Below are positions 1 through 6,570 of a stretch of 23,430 nt of DNA, piece by piece; position 1 is the stretch's first letter; each line of letters begins with the position of its first letter. The position numbers and the translations under genes are program-made. The stretch covers positions 1 to 23,430 of the forward strand of contig JBLINY010000072.1 of the NCBI GenBank assembly GCA_047638695.1, read 5' to 3'. This DNA is from JAHECQ01 sp047638695. Lineage in GTDB: Bacteria; Actinomycetota; Acidimicrobiia; Acidimicrobiales; SZUA-35. The notes beneath the pieces are model-generated. The model did no database searches. It was not told where the DNA came from and saw only the letters and a program-made list of their open reading frames with translations.

Positions 1-48
1 GACAGCCAGATGGCGAAGCTGACCGGCAACGCCGGTCACAATGTCAGA
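1..48. repeat. 48-bp direct repeat, copy 1 (possibly cut by the window edge)
   Basis: These 48 bases recur exactly at 92-139, giving a 91-bp period with a 43-bp non-repeated spacer between the copies. Each copy contains the palindrome TGACCGGC-AAC-GCCGGTCA (here 20-38), an 8-bp perfect stem with a 3-base loop. The array may continue to the left of the window. I found no further copy inside the window by eye. Confidence 0.85.
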
Positions 49-91
49 ACAGAACCGAGAGGCTGCCGAGGGACGAGGAAGCTCAACCGAC

Positions 92-139
92 GACAGCCAG
101 ATGGCGAAGCTGACCGGCAACGCCGGTCACAATGTCAGA
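92..139. repeat. 48-bp direct repeat, copy 2, overlapping the 3' end of pccB
   Basis: This is an exact copy of 1-48. On the minus strand it begins two bases before the carboxylase stop codon (TGA, 137-135) and runs into the 3' flank, so its inner end coincides with the gene end. That placement resembles intergenic repeat units that insert at stop codons, such as mycobacterial MIRU-type elements. The resemblance is by position and structure only, not by sequence. Confidence 0.85.
111..129 (-). terminator. Hairpin just downstream of pccB
   Basis: The stem TGACCGGC (111-118), loop AAC and stem GCCGGTCA (122-129) lie 5 bases past the carboxylase stop on the minus strand. No T-run follows, so it is not a textbook intrinsic terminator. 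It could still act as a 3' stabiliser or a U-tract-independent terminator. The same hairpin sits in the other repeat copy (20-38). Confidence 0.45.
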
Positions 140-1685
140 GCGGGACGTTGCCGTGCTTGCGCTGCGGCAGGGTTTCCTTCTTGGATCCCAGCATCTCAAG
201 TCCGGCAATGAGCTTCTGACGGGTTTGGGACGGCTCGATGACGTCGTCGATGTAGCCGCGCTCGGCCGCGACCCAAGGATTGGCGAAGCGCTCCCTGTAG
301 TCATCGATGAGTTCGGCCCGGCGGCCGACGGGATCGGCAGCCGATTGGATCTCACGGCGATAAACGATGTCGGTCGCGCCTTCGGGGCCCATCACAGCCA
401 GTTCAGCGGAGGGCCAGGCGAACGACAGGTCGCAGCCAACACCCTTCGAATCCATCACCACATACGCGCCGCCGTATGCCTTCCGGGTGATCACCTGCAT
501 CCGTGGCACGGTGGCCTCGCAGTAGGCGTAGAGAAGTTTGGCGCCATGACGGATGATGCCGCCGTACTCCTGGTCGACGCCGGGCAGGAAGCCGGGAACA
601 TCGACGAAGGTGATGAGCGGCATGTTGAAGGCGTCGCAGGTTCGCACGAAACGAGCTGCCTTCGACGAACTTTCGATGTCGAGGACGCCGGCCAGCACCA
701 TCGGCTGGTTGGCGACGATGCCGACAGGCTTACCGCCAAGGCGGGCGAAGCCGCAGACGATCGAGCCGGCCCAGCTGGCGTGGTACTCCAGGAAGTCGCC
801 GTCATCGACCACAGCGGTGATGATCTTCTTCATGTCGTAGGGCTGATTGGAACTATCGGGCATGATCGTGTCGAGCTCTGGCACGAGACGATCGGATGGG
901 TCGTCGTTCTCGACCGCTGGCGGCGTTTCGAGGTTGTTGGCCGGCAGGAACGAAAGCAGGTACTTCACGTCATCGAGGACGGCTTTCTCGTCATTGGCAA
1001 CGAAGGTGGCAACGCCGGACTTCGATGCGTGGCTGCCAGCGCCACCGAGCTCTTCGAGCGTCACTTCTTCGCCGGTCACCGTTTTCACAACGTCAGGACC
1101 AGTGATGAACATGTGAGAGGTCTCGCGCACCATGAAGATGAAGTCGGTCATGGCCGGGCTGTACACAGCCCCGCCGGCACAGGGGCCCATAACGACGCTG
1201 ATTTGTGGAATCACACCGGAAGCCTGGACATTTCGGTAGAAGATGCCGCCATAACTATCGAGGCTTACGACGCCCTCAGGGATGCGAGCGCCGGCACCGT
1301 CGTTCAGGCCAACAAACGGAGCACCAACGGACAGAGCGAGATCCATGACCTTTTGGATCTTCTCGGCGAAAACCTCGCCGAGCGAGCCACCCATGATGGT
1401 GAAGTCCTGGCTGAATACGAAGACCTTCCGGCCATCGACGGTGCCCCAGCCGGTGATAACGCCGTCGGTATAGGGCCGCTCGGTCGCCTCGGGGGCTCGG
1501 GTGCGGGCCAGCATGTCGAGCTCATGGAACGACCCCTCATCGAGGAAGTAGTCGAGCCGCTCCCGGGCCAGCATTTTGCCTTTTTCATGCTGCCGATCGA
1601 TAGATCGCTGAGATCCAGCGCTTAGCGCTTGCTTCTTGCGGTCACGAAGGTCGGCCAGTCGGTCGGCTTGGGGGTGATCGGTCAC
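135..1685 (-). CDS. pccB: Acyl-CoA carboxylase carboxyltransferase (beta) subunit, propionyl-CoA carboxylase type
   Basis: This is the biotin-dependent carboxyltransferase subunit that moves a carboxyl group from carboxybiotin to propionyl-CoA or acetyl-CoA. It supplies methylmalonyl- or malonyl-CoA in the cytoplasm, normally as a hexamer with a biotinylated alpha subunit that is not in this window. The 516 residues match the usual length. The N half has GAGARIPEGV (130-139) and GPCAGGAVYSPA (167-178). The C half has FVDVPGFLPGV (360-370), the oxyanion-type segment RKAYGGAYVVM (401-411) and LAVMGPEGA (429-437). Position 409 aligns with the acyl-specificity residue (Asp in PccB, Cys in AccD5, Ile in AccB of Streptomyces); here it is Val, which hints at mixed acetyl/propionyl use. 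The start is GTG at 1685, because no nearby ATG would keep the conserved N-terminus. The family call is firm; the substrate is inferred. Confidence 0.95.
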   Translation of the reverse strand: MTDHPQADRLADLRDRKKQALSAGSQRSIDRQHEKGKMLARERLDYFLDEGSFHELDMLARTRAPEATERPYTDGVITGWGTVDGRKVFVFSQDFTIMGGSLGEVFAEKIQKVMDLALSVGAPFVGLNDGAGARIPEGVVSLDSYGGIFYRNVQASGVIPQISVVMGPCAGGAVYSPAMTDFIFMVRETSHMFITGPDVVKTVTGEEVTLEELGGAGSHASKSGVATFVANDEKAVLDDVKYLLSFLPANNLETPPAVENDDPSDRLVPELDTIMPDSSNQPYDMKKIITAVVDDGDFLEYHASWAGSIVCGFARLGGKPVGIVANQPMVLAGVLDIESSSKAARFVRTCDAFNMPLITFVDVPGFLPGVDQEYGGIIRHGAKLLYAYCEATVPRMQVITRKAYGGAYVVMDSKGVGCDLSFAWPSAELAVMGPEGATDIVYRREIQSAADPVGRRAELIDDYRERFANPWVAAERGYIDDVIEPSQTRQKLIAGLEMLGSKKETLPQRKHGNVPL

Positions 1686-1764
1686 CCAGCGATGCTATCG
1701 GCACTCAACTGGAGCAAAAAACCAACGGCCAGATGTCCTGTTCTGTCGTAGGGTTGTAAGCCTC
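1686..1764. promoter_or_regulatory. Divergent intergenic region between pccB and the LOG-ligase operon
   Basis: These 79 bp must hold the promoters for pccB (leftward) and the LOG-NimA-LigC-Prim-PolC run (rightward). A TANNNT-type -10 candidate, TAGGGT, lies about 10 bases before the LOG ATG, which would fit a very short leader. On the minus strand TAGCAT lies close to the GTG of pccB. No convincing -35 boxes are visible, so the assignments are weak. Confidence 0.35.
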
Positions 1765-2376
1765 ATGTCCGTGAACCAGCTGACCCGTGTCTGCGTCTAC
1801 TGCGCCTCGTCCCCTGGCTCGAACCAGCGGATTCTCGAGGCCACTGATGCCTTGGCCGATCTGTTGGTCGAGCACGGCATCGAGCTGGTATACGGCGGCG
1901 GCGCAGTCGGCCTCATGGGCAGGATCGCCGACCGCATCATGGCTGGCGGCGGACGAGTGACCGGGGTTCTTCCCACCGGACTGTTTCCCCTCGAGGTCGG
2001 CCACATTGGCATTTCGGAGTTGATCGAGGTCGACTCGATGCACGACCGCAAAGCGGAAATGTTCCGCCTCAGCGATGGTTTCATCGCCCTACCGGGCGGA
2101 TTCGGAACCCTCGAAGAAATGGCCGAGGTTCTCACCTGGGCCCAGCTGGGCATGCACGCCAAACCGATCGGTCTCCTGAACATCGATGGCTTCTACGACG
2201 GCTTGTTGTCGTTCTTCGATCGATGTGTGACCGATCGTCTGCTGAAGGACACGAATCGATCGCTGCTGATCGACCACTCGGACCCATCGGCCCTGCTCGA
2301 CGCAATGTTCCACTATGACGCTGTCGTTGACCCCAAGTGGCTCGACGCCGAACTGACACAGAAAGCACGCGACTGA
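1765..2376 (+). CDS. LOG-family protein (TIGR00730 type, nucleoside 5'-monophosphate phosphoribohydrolase)
   Basis: Members of this Rossmann-like family cleave nucleoside monophosphates, notably cytokinin riboside 5'-phosphates, into base and ribose 5-phosphate. In bacteria they are often labelled lysine decarboxylase by mistake. The 203 residues show the family signatures: an early CVYCASSPG segment, YGGGAVGLMG, and the diagnostic PGGFGTLEEM that binds the phosphoribosyl group. The ATG at 1765 gives the standard N-terminus (TRVCVYCASS). The stop overlaps the next gene's ATG as TGATG, so translation is probably coupled. The next three genes follow with overlaps or a 6-bp gap. That places a nucleotide-hydrolysing enzyme at the head of a DNA-repair operon, which may mean salvage or cleaning of damaged nucleotides. 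The family is secure; the substrate is unknown. Confidence 0.92.
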   Translation: MSVNQLTRVCVYCASSPGSNQRILEATDALADLLVEHGIELVYGGGAVGLMGRIADRIMAGGGRVTGVLPTGLFPLEVGHIGISELIEVDSMHDRKAEMFRLSDGFIALPGGFGTLEEMAEVLTWAQLGMHAKPIGLLNIDGFYDGLLSFFDRCVTDRLLKDTNRSLLIDHSDPSALLDAMFHYDAVVDPKWLDAELTQKARD

Positions 2377-3017
2377 TGACGAACCCGGCAAGCGAACGAG
2401 TCACGCTGAAACGAGGCCCCATCCGCGCCGTTTACGAGCAGGACGAGATGTTGCAAGTCGTCGATGCCGGCATCGTGGCCCACATGGGCGCCATGACCGG
2501 CCATGGCATCATCGTGTTGCCTATGGCCTACGGCCGAACCGACGACGAGATTCTTTTGCACGGCTCGGCTGCCAACGCCATGTTGCGGGCGGGCGGCACG
2601 ACCGACGTGTGCGTAACAATCACCCTCGTTGATGGTCTGGTTATCGCCCGCTCTACTTTTCACAACTCGATGAATTATCGCTCGGTGGTGATTCGAGGCG
2701 AAGCGCGCCTCATCACCGATGAGGCCGAGAAGGTCGCTGCGCTGAAGATCATCACCGATCACGTCGCCGAAAACTGGGACAGCCGCCGCGACGCCACCGA
2801 CAAGGAACTGAAGGCGACGATGGTGATCGGGGTGCCGCTCACCGAGATGTCAGCCAAAATTCGCACCGGCGGCCCGATCGATGACGAGGTCGACTTCGGC
2901 GGTCCGGAGTGGGCTGGTGTGGTCCCGTTGCGAGAGGTGTGGGGTGCTCCTGTTCCGTTCGATGACGTGCAGGATGGTTGCCAACCACCCGATTCGTTGA
3001 CTGAACTGTCGAGGTGA
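2376..3017 (+). CDS. Pyridoxamine 5'-phosphate oxidase-related flavin-nucleotide-binding protein (NimA-like, COG3467 type)
   Basis: This is a split beta-barrel protein of the PNPOx-like superfamily. Relatives bind FMN, heme or F420, and some (Nim) reduce nitroimidazoles. The 213 residues carry the family-typical segments LHGSAANAMLR, CVTITLVDGLVIARS and HNSMNYRSVVIRGEA, and a late KIRTGGPIDDEVD. The ATG at 2376 is preferred over an in-frame GTG at 2337 because it overlaps the LOG stop as TGATG. The 3' end overlaps the ligase start as GTGA. No export signal or membrane segment is seen, so it is probably cytoplasmic. Its role in a ligase operon is not known; it could detoxify reactive or nitro compounds that damage DNA, which is speculation. 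Confidence 0.88.
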   Translation: MTNPASERVTLKRGPIRAVYEQDEMLQVVDAGIVAHMGAMTGHGIIVLPMAYGRTDDEILLHGSAANAMLRAGGTTDVCVTITLVDGLVIARSTFHNSMNYRSVVIRGEARLITDEAEKVAALKIITDHVAENWDSRRDATDKELKATMVIGVPLTEMSAKIRTGGPIDDEVDFGGPEWAGVVPLREVWGAPVPFDDVQDGCQPPDSLTELSR

Positions 3018-4084
3018 CCCTTCCTTTCTCACCACCGATCAAGCCCATGCTGGCCAAAGCGGTGGTGGGAATCCCCGAACGTGACGACCTCATGTTCGAA
3101 CCGAAATGGGACGGGTTTCGGTGCATCATCTTTCGCGACGGTGACGAAGTGGTGCTCGGCTCACGCAACGAGAAGCCGCTGACTCGGTACTTTCCCGAGA
3201 TGCTTGAGCCGGTTCGGGCATCGTTTCCCCAACGGTGCGTCGTTGACGGTGAACTCATCGTCGCAACCGATGATCACCTCGACTTCGAAGCCCTTCAGCA
3301 GCGGATTCACCCGGCCGACCGTCGGGTCCAGATACTGGCCGAACAAACGCCGGCGTCGTTCGTTGCCTTCGACCTGCTTGCACTGGGCGACGACGATCTT
3401 CGGTCTCGCCCATTTTCGGAACGCCGAGAGCTGCTGGCCGATGTCTTGACCGACCGTCGGCCTCCTATTTACCTGACCCAAACAACTACCGACCCCGAGA
3501 TCGCAGCGGTTTGGTTTCAGGTGTTCGAAGGGGCAGGCCTCGATGGCCTCATCGCCAAGCCGCTCGGCGACCCCTACGTCGAGAACAAGCGAACCCAGCT
3601 GAAGGTAAAGCACATCCGCTCCGCCGATGCCGTAGTCGCCGGTTTCCGATGGCACAAAGACGGCCAAGGTGTCGGGTCGCTTCTGCTTGGGCTCCATGAC
3701 GCCGACGGGACCCTGCAGCATGTGGGGGTTGCCGCCAGCTTCACGGCAAAGCGCCGCGCCGAGCTGGTCGACGAGCTCCAGCCGCTTACCGACGGAGCCC
3801 TCGAGAATCACCCGTGGAAGAGTTGGGCCGAAGCTCAGACTCATGCCGACGGCCGGATGCCAGGGGCGCAGAATCGATGGAGTGCAAAGAAGGATCACTC
3901 GTGGGTGCCGCTTCGCATTGAGCGAGTGGTTGAGGTCAAGTATGGGTCGACCCTCAACGGCCGATTCCGCGAGGTCACCAAGGTGTTGCGGGATCGACCG
4001 GACAAAGAACCACATCAGTGCACGTTCGACCAGTTGGACGAGCCCGAACCGTCGCCGCTGAGCGTGGCGCTGGGCGACGGCTGA
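3014..4084 (+). CDS. ligC: ATP-dependent DNA ligase, LigC type
   Basis: This enzyme seals nicks by forming an enzyme-AMP intermediate on lysine. Motif I is EPKWDGFR with the adenylated Lys31. Further nucleotidyltransferase motifs follow: VVDGELIV (77-84), FVAFDLLAL (116-124), DGLIAKP (177-183) and QLKVKH (195-200). A C-terminal OB-fold segment has RVVEVKYG (304-311). The 356 residues match the stand-alone mycobacterial LigC, and there is no fused polymerase or nuclease domain as in LigD. The GTG start at 3014 overlaps the upstream stop by four bases, and the protein then opens with the typical PPIKPMLAK. Six bases downstream lies the Prim-PolC-type polymerase, the same partner as in mycobacteria, where the pair has been linked to short-gap and base-excision repair. 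No ku gene is visible here. Confidence 0.93.
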   Translation: MTLPFSPPIKPMLAKAVVGIPERDDLMFEPKWDGFRCIIFRDGDEVVLGSRNEKPLTRYFPEMLEPVRASFPQRCVVDGELIVATDDHLDFEALQQRIHPADRRVQILAEQTPASFVAFDLLALGDDDLRSRPFSERRELLADVLTDRRPPIYLTQTTTDPEIAAVWFQVFEGAGLDGLIAKPLGDPYVENKRTQLKVKHIRSADAVVAGFRWHKDGQGVGSLLLGLHDADGTLQHVGVAASFTAKRRAELVDELQPLTDGALENHPWKSWAEAQTHADGRMPGAQNRWSAKKDHSWVPLRIERVVEVKYGSTLNGRFREVTKVLRDRPDKEPHQCTFDQLDEPEPSPLSVALGDG

Positions 4085-4090
4085 TCTTCG

Positions 4091-5101
4091 ATGGCAGACG
4101 AACTGAGCATCGATGTGGCCGGACAGCAGGTAAAGGTATCGAGTCCTGACAAGGTCTTCTTCTCCAAACGCGGCGACACCAAACTCGACCTGATCGACTA
4201 CTACCAGGCCGTGGCCGAGCCGCTCTTGCGAACAATGGGAGGTCGACCGACACTGATGCAGCGATTCCCTGACGGAGCGTCGGGCAAGTCGTTCTTCCAG
4301 AAGCGAGTACCAAAGGGGGCTCCCGATTGGCTGCAAACCGCGATCGTGAGCACCCCAAGCGGCACGACATCGAATGCCTTGGTCGCAGCCGATCTGGCCC
4401 ACATCACGTGGGCTGTGAACTTGGGATGCCTCGGTTTTCACCCCTGGCCCTATCTGGCGGCGGACGCCGACCACACCGACGAACTCAGGATCGACCTCGA
4501 CCCTTCGCCCGGCATCGACTTCGACGCCATTCGCGCCGGGGCCAAACAGGTCAAGGTGCTGCTGGACGAGCTTGGCATCCGCTCATTCATCAAGACGACC
4601 GGTAGCCGCGGCCTACATATCTACTGTCGGCTTCTGCCCCAGTGGGACAGTTACGAGGTGCGAGCGGGAGCGGTAGCTCTGGCCCGCGAACTCGAACGCC
4701 GGCACCCAGCCGAACTCACCGCAGCATGGTGGAAAGAGGAGCGCGGAGCGAGGGTCTTCATTGACTTCAACCAGAACGCTCCCCACAAGACCGTGTTCGG
4801 TGCATGGTCGGCCCGTGCCAGGGTGGGGGCCCAGGTTTCGACCCCATTCTTTTGGGACGAATTGGCCGCGGTCCAGCCGGACGAACTGACGATCAGCAAT
4901 GTGCCGGCACGACTCGAACAGCTAGGTGACCCGTGGGCCGAGATCAATGACGATCCTCAGGACCTCGGGCCGCTGCTCGCTCTGTCGGCCGCCGACATGG
5001 AGGCAGGCATGATGGATGCGCCCTGGCCGCCCGTCTACCCCAAACAGCCAAACGAGCCACCACGGGTAGCTCCAAGTCGGGCCCGACAAGCCGACGACTG
5101 A
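4091..5101 (+). CDS. Prim-PolC / LigD-Pol-domain-like archaeo-eukaryotic primase-type polymerase
   Basis: This is a stand-alone AEP-superfamily polymerase of the LigD polymerase-domain family, which adds ribo- or deoxynucleotides at short gaps and broken ends. The 336 residues show the metal-binding pair in RIDLDPS (Asp135, Asp137), the TTGSRGLHIY nucleotide-binding segment with His176, and a third carboxylate in VFIDFNQN (Asp225). Other typical family segments include TLMQRFPDG and SFFQKRVPKGAP near the N-terminus and the AWSARARVGAQVSTP stretch. The position directly behind ligC matches the mycobacterial LigC/Prim-PolC arrangement, so joint action in gap filling and sealing is a fair inference. 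The C-terminal 25 residues or so are proline-rich and probably flexible. The ATG at 4091 lies 6 bp after the ligase stop. Confidence 0.92.
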   Translation: MADELSIDVAGQQVKVSSPDKVFFSKRGDTKLDLIDYYQAVAEPLLRTMGGRPTLMQRFPDGASGKSFFQKRVPKGAPDWLQTAIVSTPSGTTSNALVAADLAHITWAVNLGCLGFHPWPYLAADADHTDELRIDLDPSPGIDFDAIRAGAKQVKVLLDELGIRSFIKTTGSRGLHIYCRLLPQWDSYEVRAGAVALARELERRHPAELTAAWWKEERGARVFIDFNQNAPHKTVFGAWSARARVGAQVSTPFFWDELAAVQPDELTISNVPARLEQLGDPWAEINDDPQDLGPLLALSAADMEAGMMDAPWPPVYPKQPNEPPRVAPSRARQADD

Positions 5102-5102
5102 G

Positions 5103-5114
5103 CTAGGCGCCTAG
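5103..5114. terminator. Palindrome between convergent genes
   Basis: CTAGGCGCCTAG is a perfect 12-bp palindrome. It sits in the 27-bp gap between the polymerase stop (5101) and the stop of the facing acetyltransferase (5129). It has no loop and no T-run, so a terminator role rests on position alone; a protein-binding site is equally possible. Confidence 0.25.
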
Positions 5115-5128
5115 TGCTGCAGGTGAAG

Positions 5129-5614
5129 TCAGAGCCACTTTTCGAACATAGCTACTTCTTCGTCCGGGCCGTAGGGATTACAACGCGCCATCTCGACAAA
5201 TCCGTACAACTCGTGGAACCGGATCGACCGTGGGTTGTCAGGCACCGTGTTGACTTCAGCACACAGCAGGTGACGATCAGATGAGGTGGCCCATTCGGCG
5301 AACTGGTCGTAAAGCGCGGGGCCCCATCCTTGCCCACGGGTGGTTTCAGCCAGCATGACCCGGTCGATGTACGCGAAGTTGTCGTGGCGCTCGCTGAACC
5401 AGGCGTAGTTAGGGCTTCCATAGGCGGTCGACTCTTCGGTCAGGCCGACGAGGGCACCAACGACCTTTCCATCAACCTCGACGACGCGAAAGAAGGGCGC
5501 CATGGATTCGAACAACGCAAGCTTCGAAGCATCCATGTCTCCGACCTCGGGCACGTTGTCGGCGTTCAACGTCAAGACCTCGGCCGCGTCGGCTGGAAGG
5601 TACGTCCGGATCAT
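5129..5614 (-). CDS. GNAT-family N-acetyltransferase
   Basis: The 161-residue protein is a single GNAT fold. It begins MIRTYLPADAAEVLTLN, typical of strand 1 and helix 1. The acetyl-CoA pyrophosphate loop is TTRGQGWGPAL (91-101, R/QxxGxG type), followed by a late N-P-RSIRFHELYGF segment (127-139). It resembles the COG3818 group. The ATG at 5614 overlaps the upstream exonuclease stop as ATGA, which decides the start; a longer in-frame extension to 5707 would lie inside the exonuclease gene and lacks family character. Co-transcription with the exonuclease is likely. The acceptor substrate cannot be read from the sequence. Confidence 0.88.
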   Translation of the reverse strand: MIRTYLPADAAEVLTLNADNVPEVGDMDASKLALFESMAPFFRVVEVDGKVVGALVGLTEESTAYGSPNYAWFSERHDNFAYIDRVMLAETTRGQGWGPALYDQFAEWATSSDRHLLCAEVNTVPDNPRSIRFHELYGFVEMARCNPYGPDEEVAMFEKWL

Positions 5615-6486
5615 CGGCTGGCAGCTAGGGCTGCGGCCTTCGTGACGAGATCCGGCGCATCCAGCCGTTGAGCGACCGCGGCAAGATCGGCTGTCGGACC
5701 CGTCCATCGAAGCTCATCAACCGAATCGATCGTCGGGGCGTCGAGCGCCAGCGTAGCCAGGGTGCGAAAGAGGAGCGCATCGTCGAGATGGTCGGCAAGG
5801 GTTTTTGCCAACTTGGCGCCGCTCCGCACGCTGATGTCCCATTGCCCGGCAGCAAGCGGGATGTCCTCGATATGGCCGTAGCGGTGCAGGACGGCGGCCG
5901 CAGACTTTGCCCCCCAACCCGGGAGCCCGGGAAACCCATCGGCTGAGTCGCCAACAAGCCCGAGCCAGTCAGGAATCGACTCGGGGAGCACCCCAAATTT
6001 GTCGACGACGTCCTGAACGTCGAAGACCTTTTCTTGTCGCCGATCGAACTGAAGGACCTTTCCGGCCCGCACGCATTGGGCCAGATCCTTGTCGGGTGTG
6101 CAGATCAGCACCTGGTCAACACGATCGTCAGCGGCGGCGACCGCTGCTGCCGATGCCATGGCATCGTCGGCCTCGTACTCGACCATGGCGAAGGTCACGA
6201 GACCCAGGGCTCGCAGCCCATCCTCGAACGGATGGAACTGCGACAAGATGGTGGGCTCCATTGCCGCGCCCGTCTTGTAACCGTCGTACATCTCGTTGCG
6301 GAACGACTCGACGACGTGGTCGGTGGCAACACCCATATGAGTCACCCCATCGTCGAGCAGGGCCAGCATTCCTCGCAGTACGGCTCGAGTCGCGCCAACC
6401 TCCTCACCAGCCCCGTTGAGGTGGCCGGGTCGACCAAAGAACTGGCGGAACAGCTCGTACGTGCCATCAATCAGATGAACATTCAC
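5611..6486 (-). CDS. 5'-3' exonuclease / flap endonuclease (Pol I N-terminal domain type)
   Basis: This is a stand-alone structure-specific 5' nuclease of the FEN/Pol I exonuclease family, removing 5' flaps and RNA primers in replication and repair. The acidic two-metal site is visible: Asp7 in HLIDGTYE, Asp56 in VATDHVVESFR, Glu105/Asp107/Asp108 in EYEADDA, Asp132 and Asp134 in TPDKDLA, and Asp180/Asp183 in VGDSADGFPGLPG. That last segment leads into the helix-3-turn-helix DNA-binding segment (about 186-200). At 291 residues it has the domain size and no polymerase part. The start is GTG at 6486, keeping the conserved N-terminal strand; upstream ATGs in the other frame hit a stop. It overlaps the acetyltransferase by four bases and faces the ligC/Prim-PolC run, so its product could act with theirs. 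Functional partnership is inferred. Confidence 0.92.
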   Translation of the reverse strand: MNVHLIDGTYELFRQFFGRPGHLNGAGEEVGATRAVLRGMLALLDDGVTHMGVATDHVVESFRNEMYDGYKTGAAMEPTILSQFHPFEDGLRALGLVTFAMVEYEADDAMASAAAVAAADDRVDQVLICTPDKDLAQCVRAGKVLQFDRRQEKVFDVQDVVDKFGVLPESIPDWLGLVGDSADGFPGLPGWGAKSAAAVLHRYGHIEDIPLAAGQWDISVRSGAKLAKTLADHLDDALLFRTLATLALDAPTIDSVDELRWTGPTADLAAVAQRLDAPDLVTKAAALAASR

Positions 6487-6526
6487 CAGGCCATCATGCC
6501 AAGCGCACCTGCCCTTCTGCCTCCCG

Positions 6527-6532
6527 TATTAT
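6527..6532 (+). promoter_or_regulatory. Possible -10 element in the exonuclease / cation-transporter divergent gap
   Basis: TATTAT lies 38 bases before the transporter ATG, and the complementary strand of the same site reads GGATAATA, a good -10 for the leftward exonuclease gene. One AT-rich hexamer may therefore serve both directions in this 84-bp gap. No clear -35 accompanies it on either strand. Confidence 0.3.
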
Positions 6533-6570
6533 CCTTCGGGTTCGCGCACGCGTTTTCTCATGGGGTTTGT

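Noticed and set aside
132..1625. Long open frame on the plus strand opposite pccB (497 codons)
   Set aside because: It mirrors the carboxylase on the other strand, has no recognisable family motif and results from high-GC codon bias.
3161..4474. Long minus-strand open frame opposite ligC and the polymerase (437 codons)
   Set aside because: It crosses two well-supported genes on the other strand and shows no domain.
6034..6570. N-terminal extension of the cation transporter over the exonuclease gene
   Set aside because: The extra residues are antisense to the exonuclease; the ATG at 6571 gives the normal family N-terminus.
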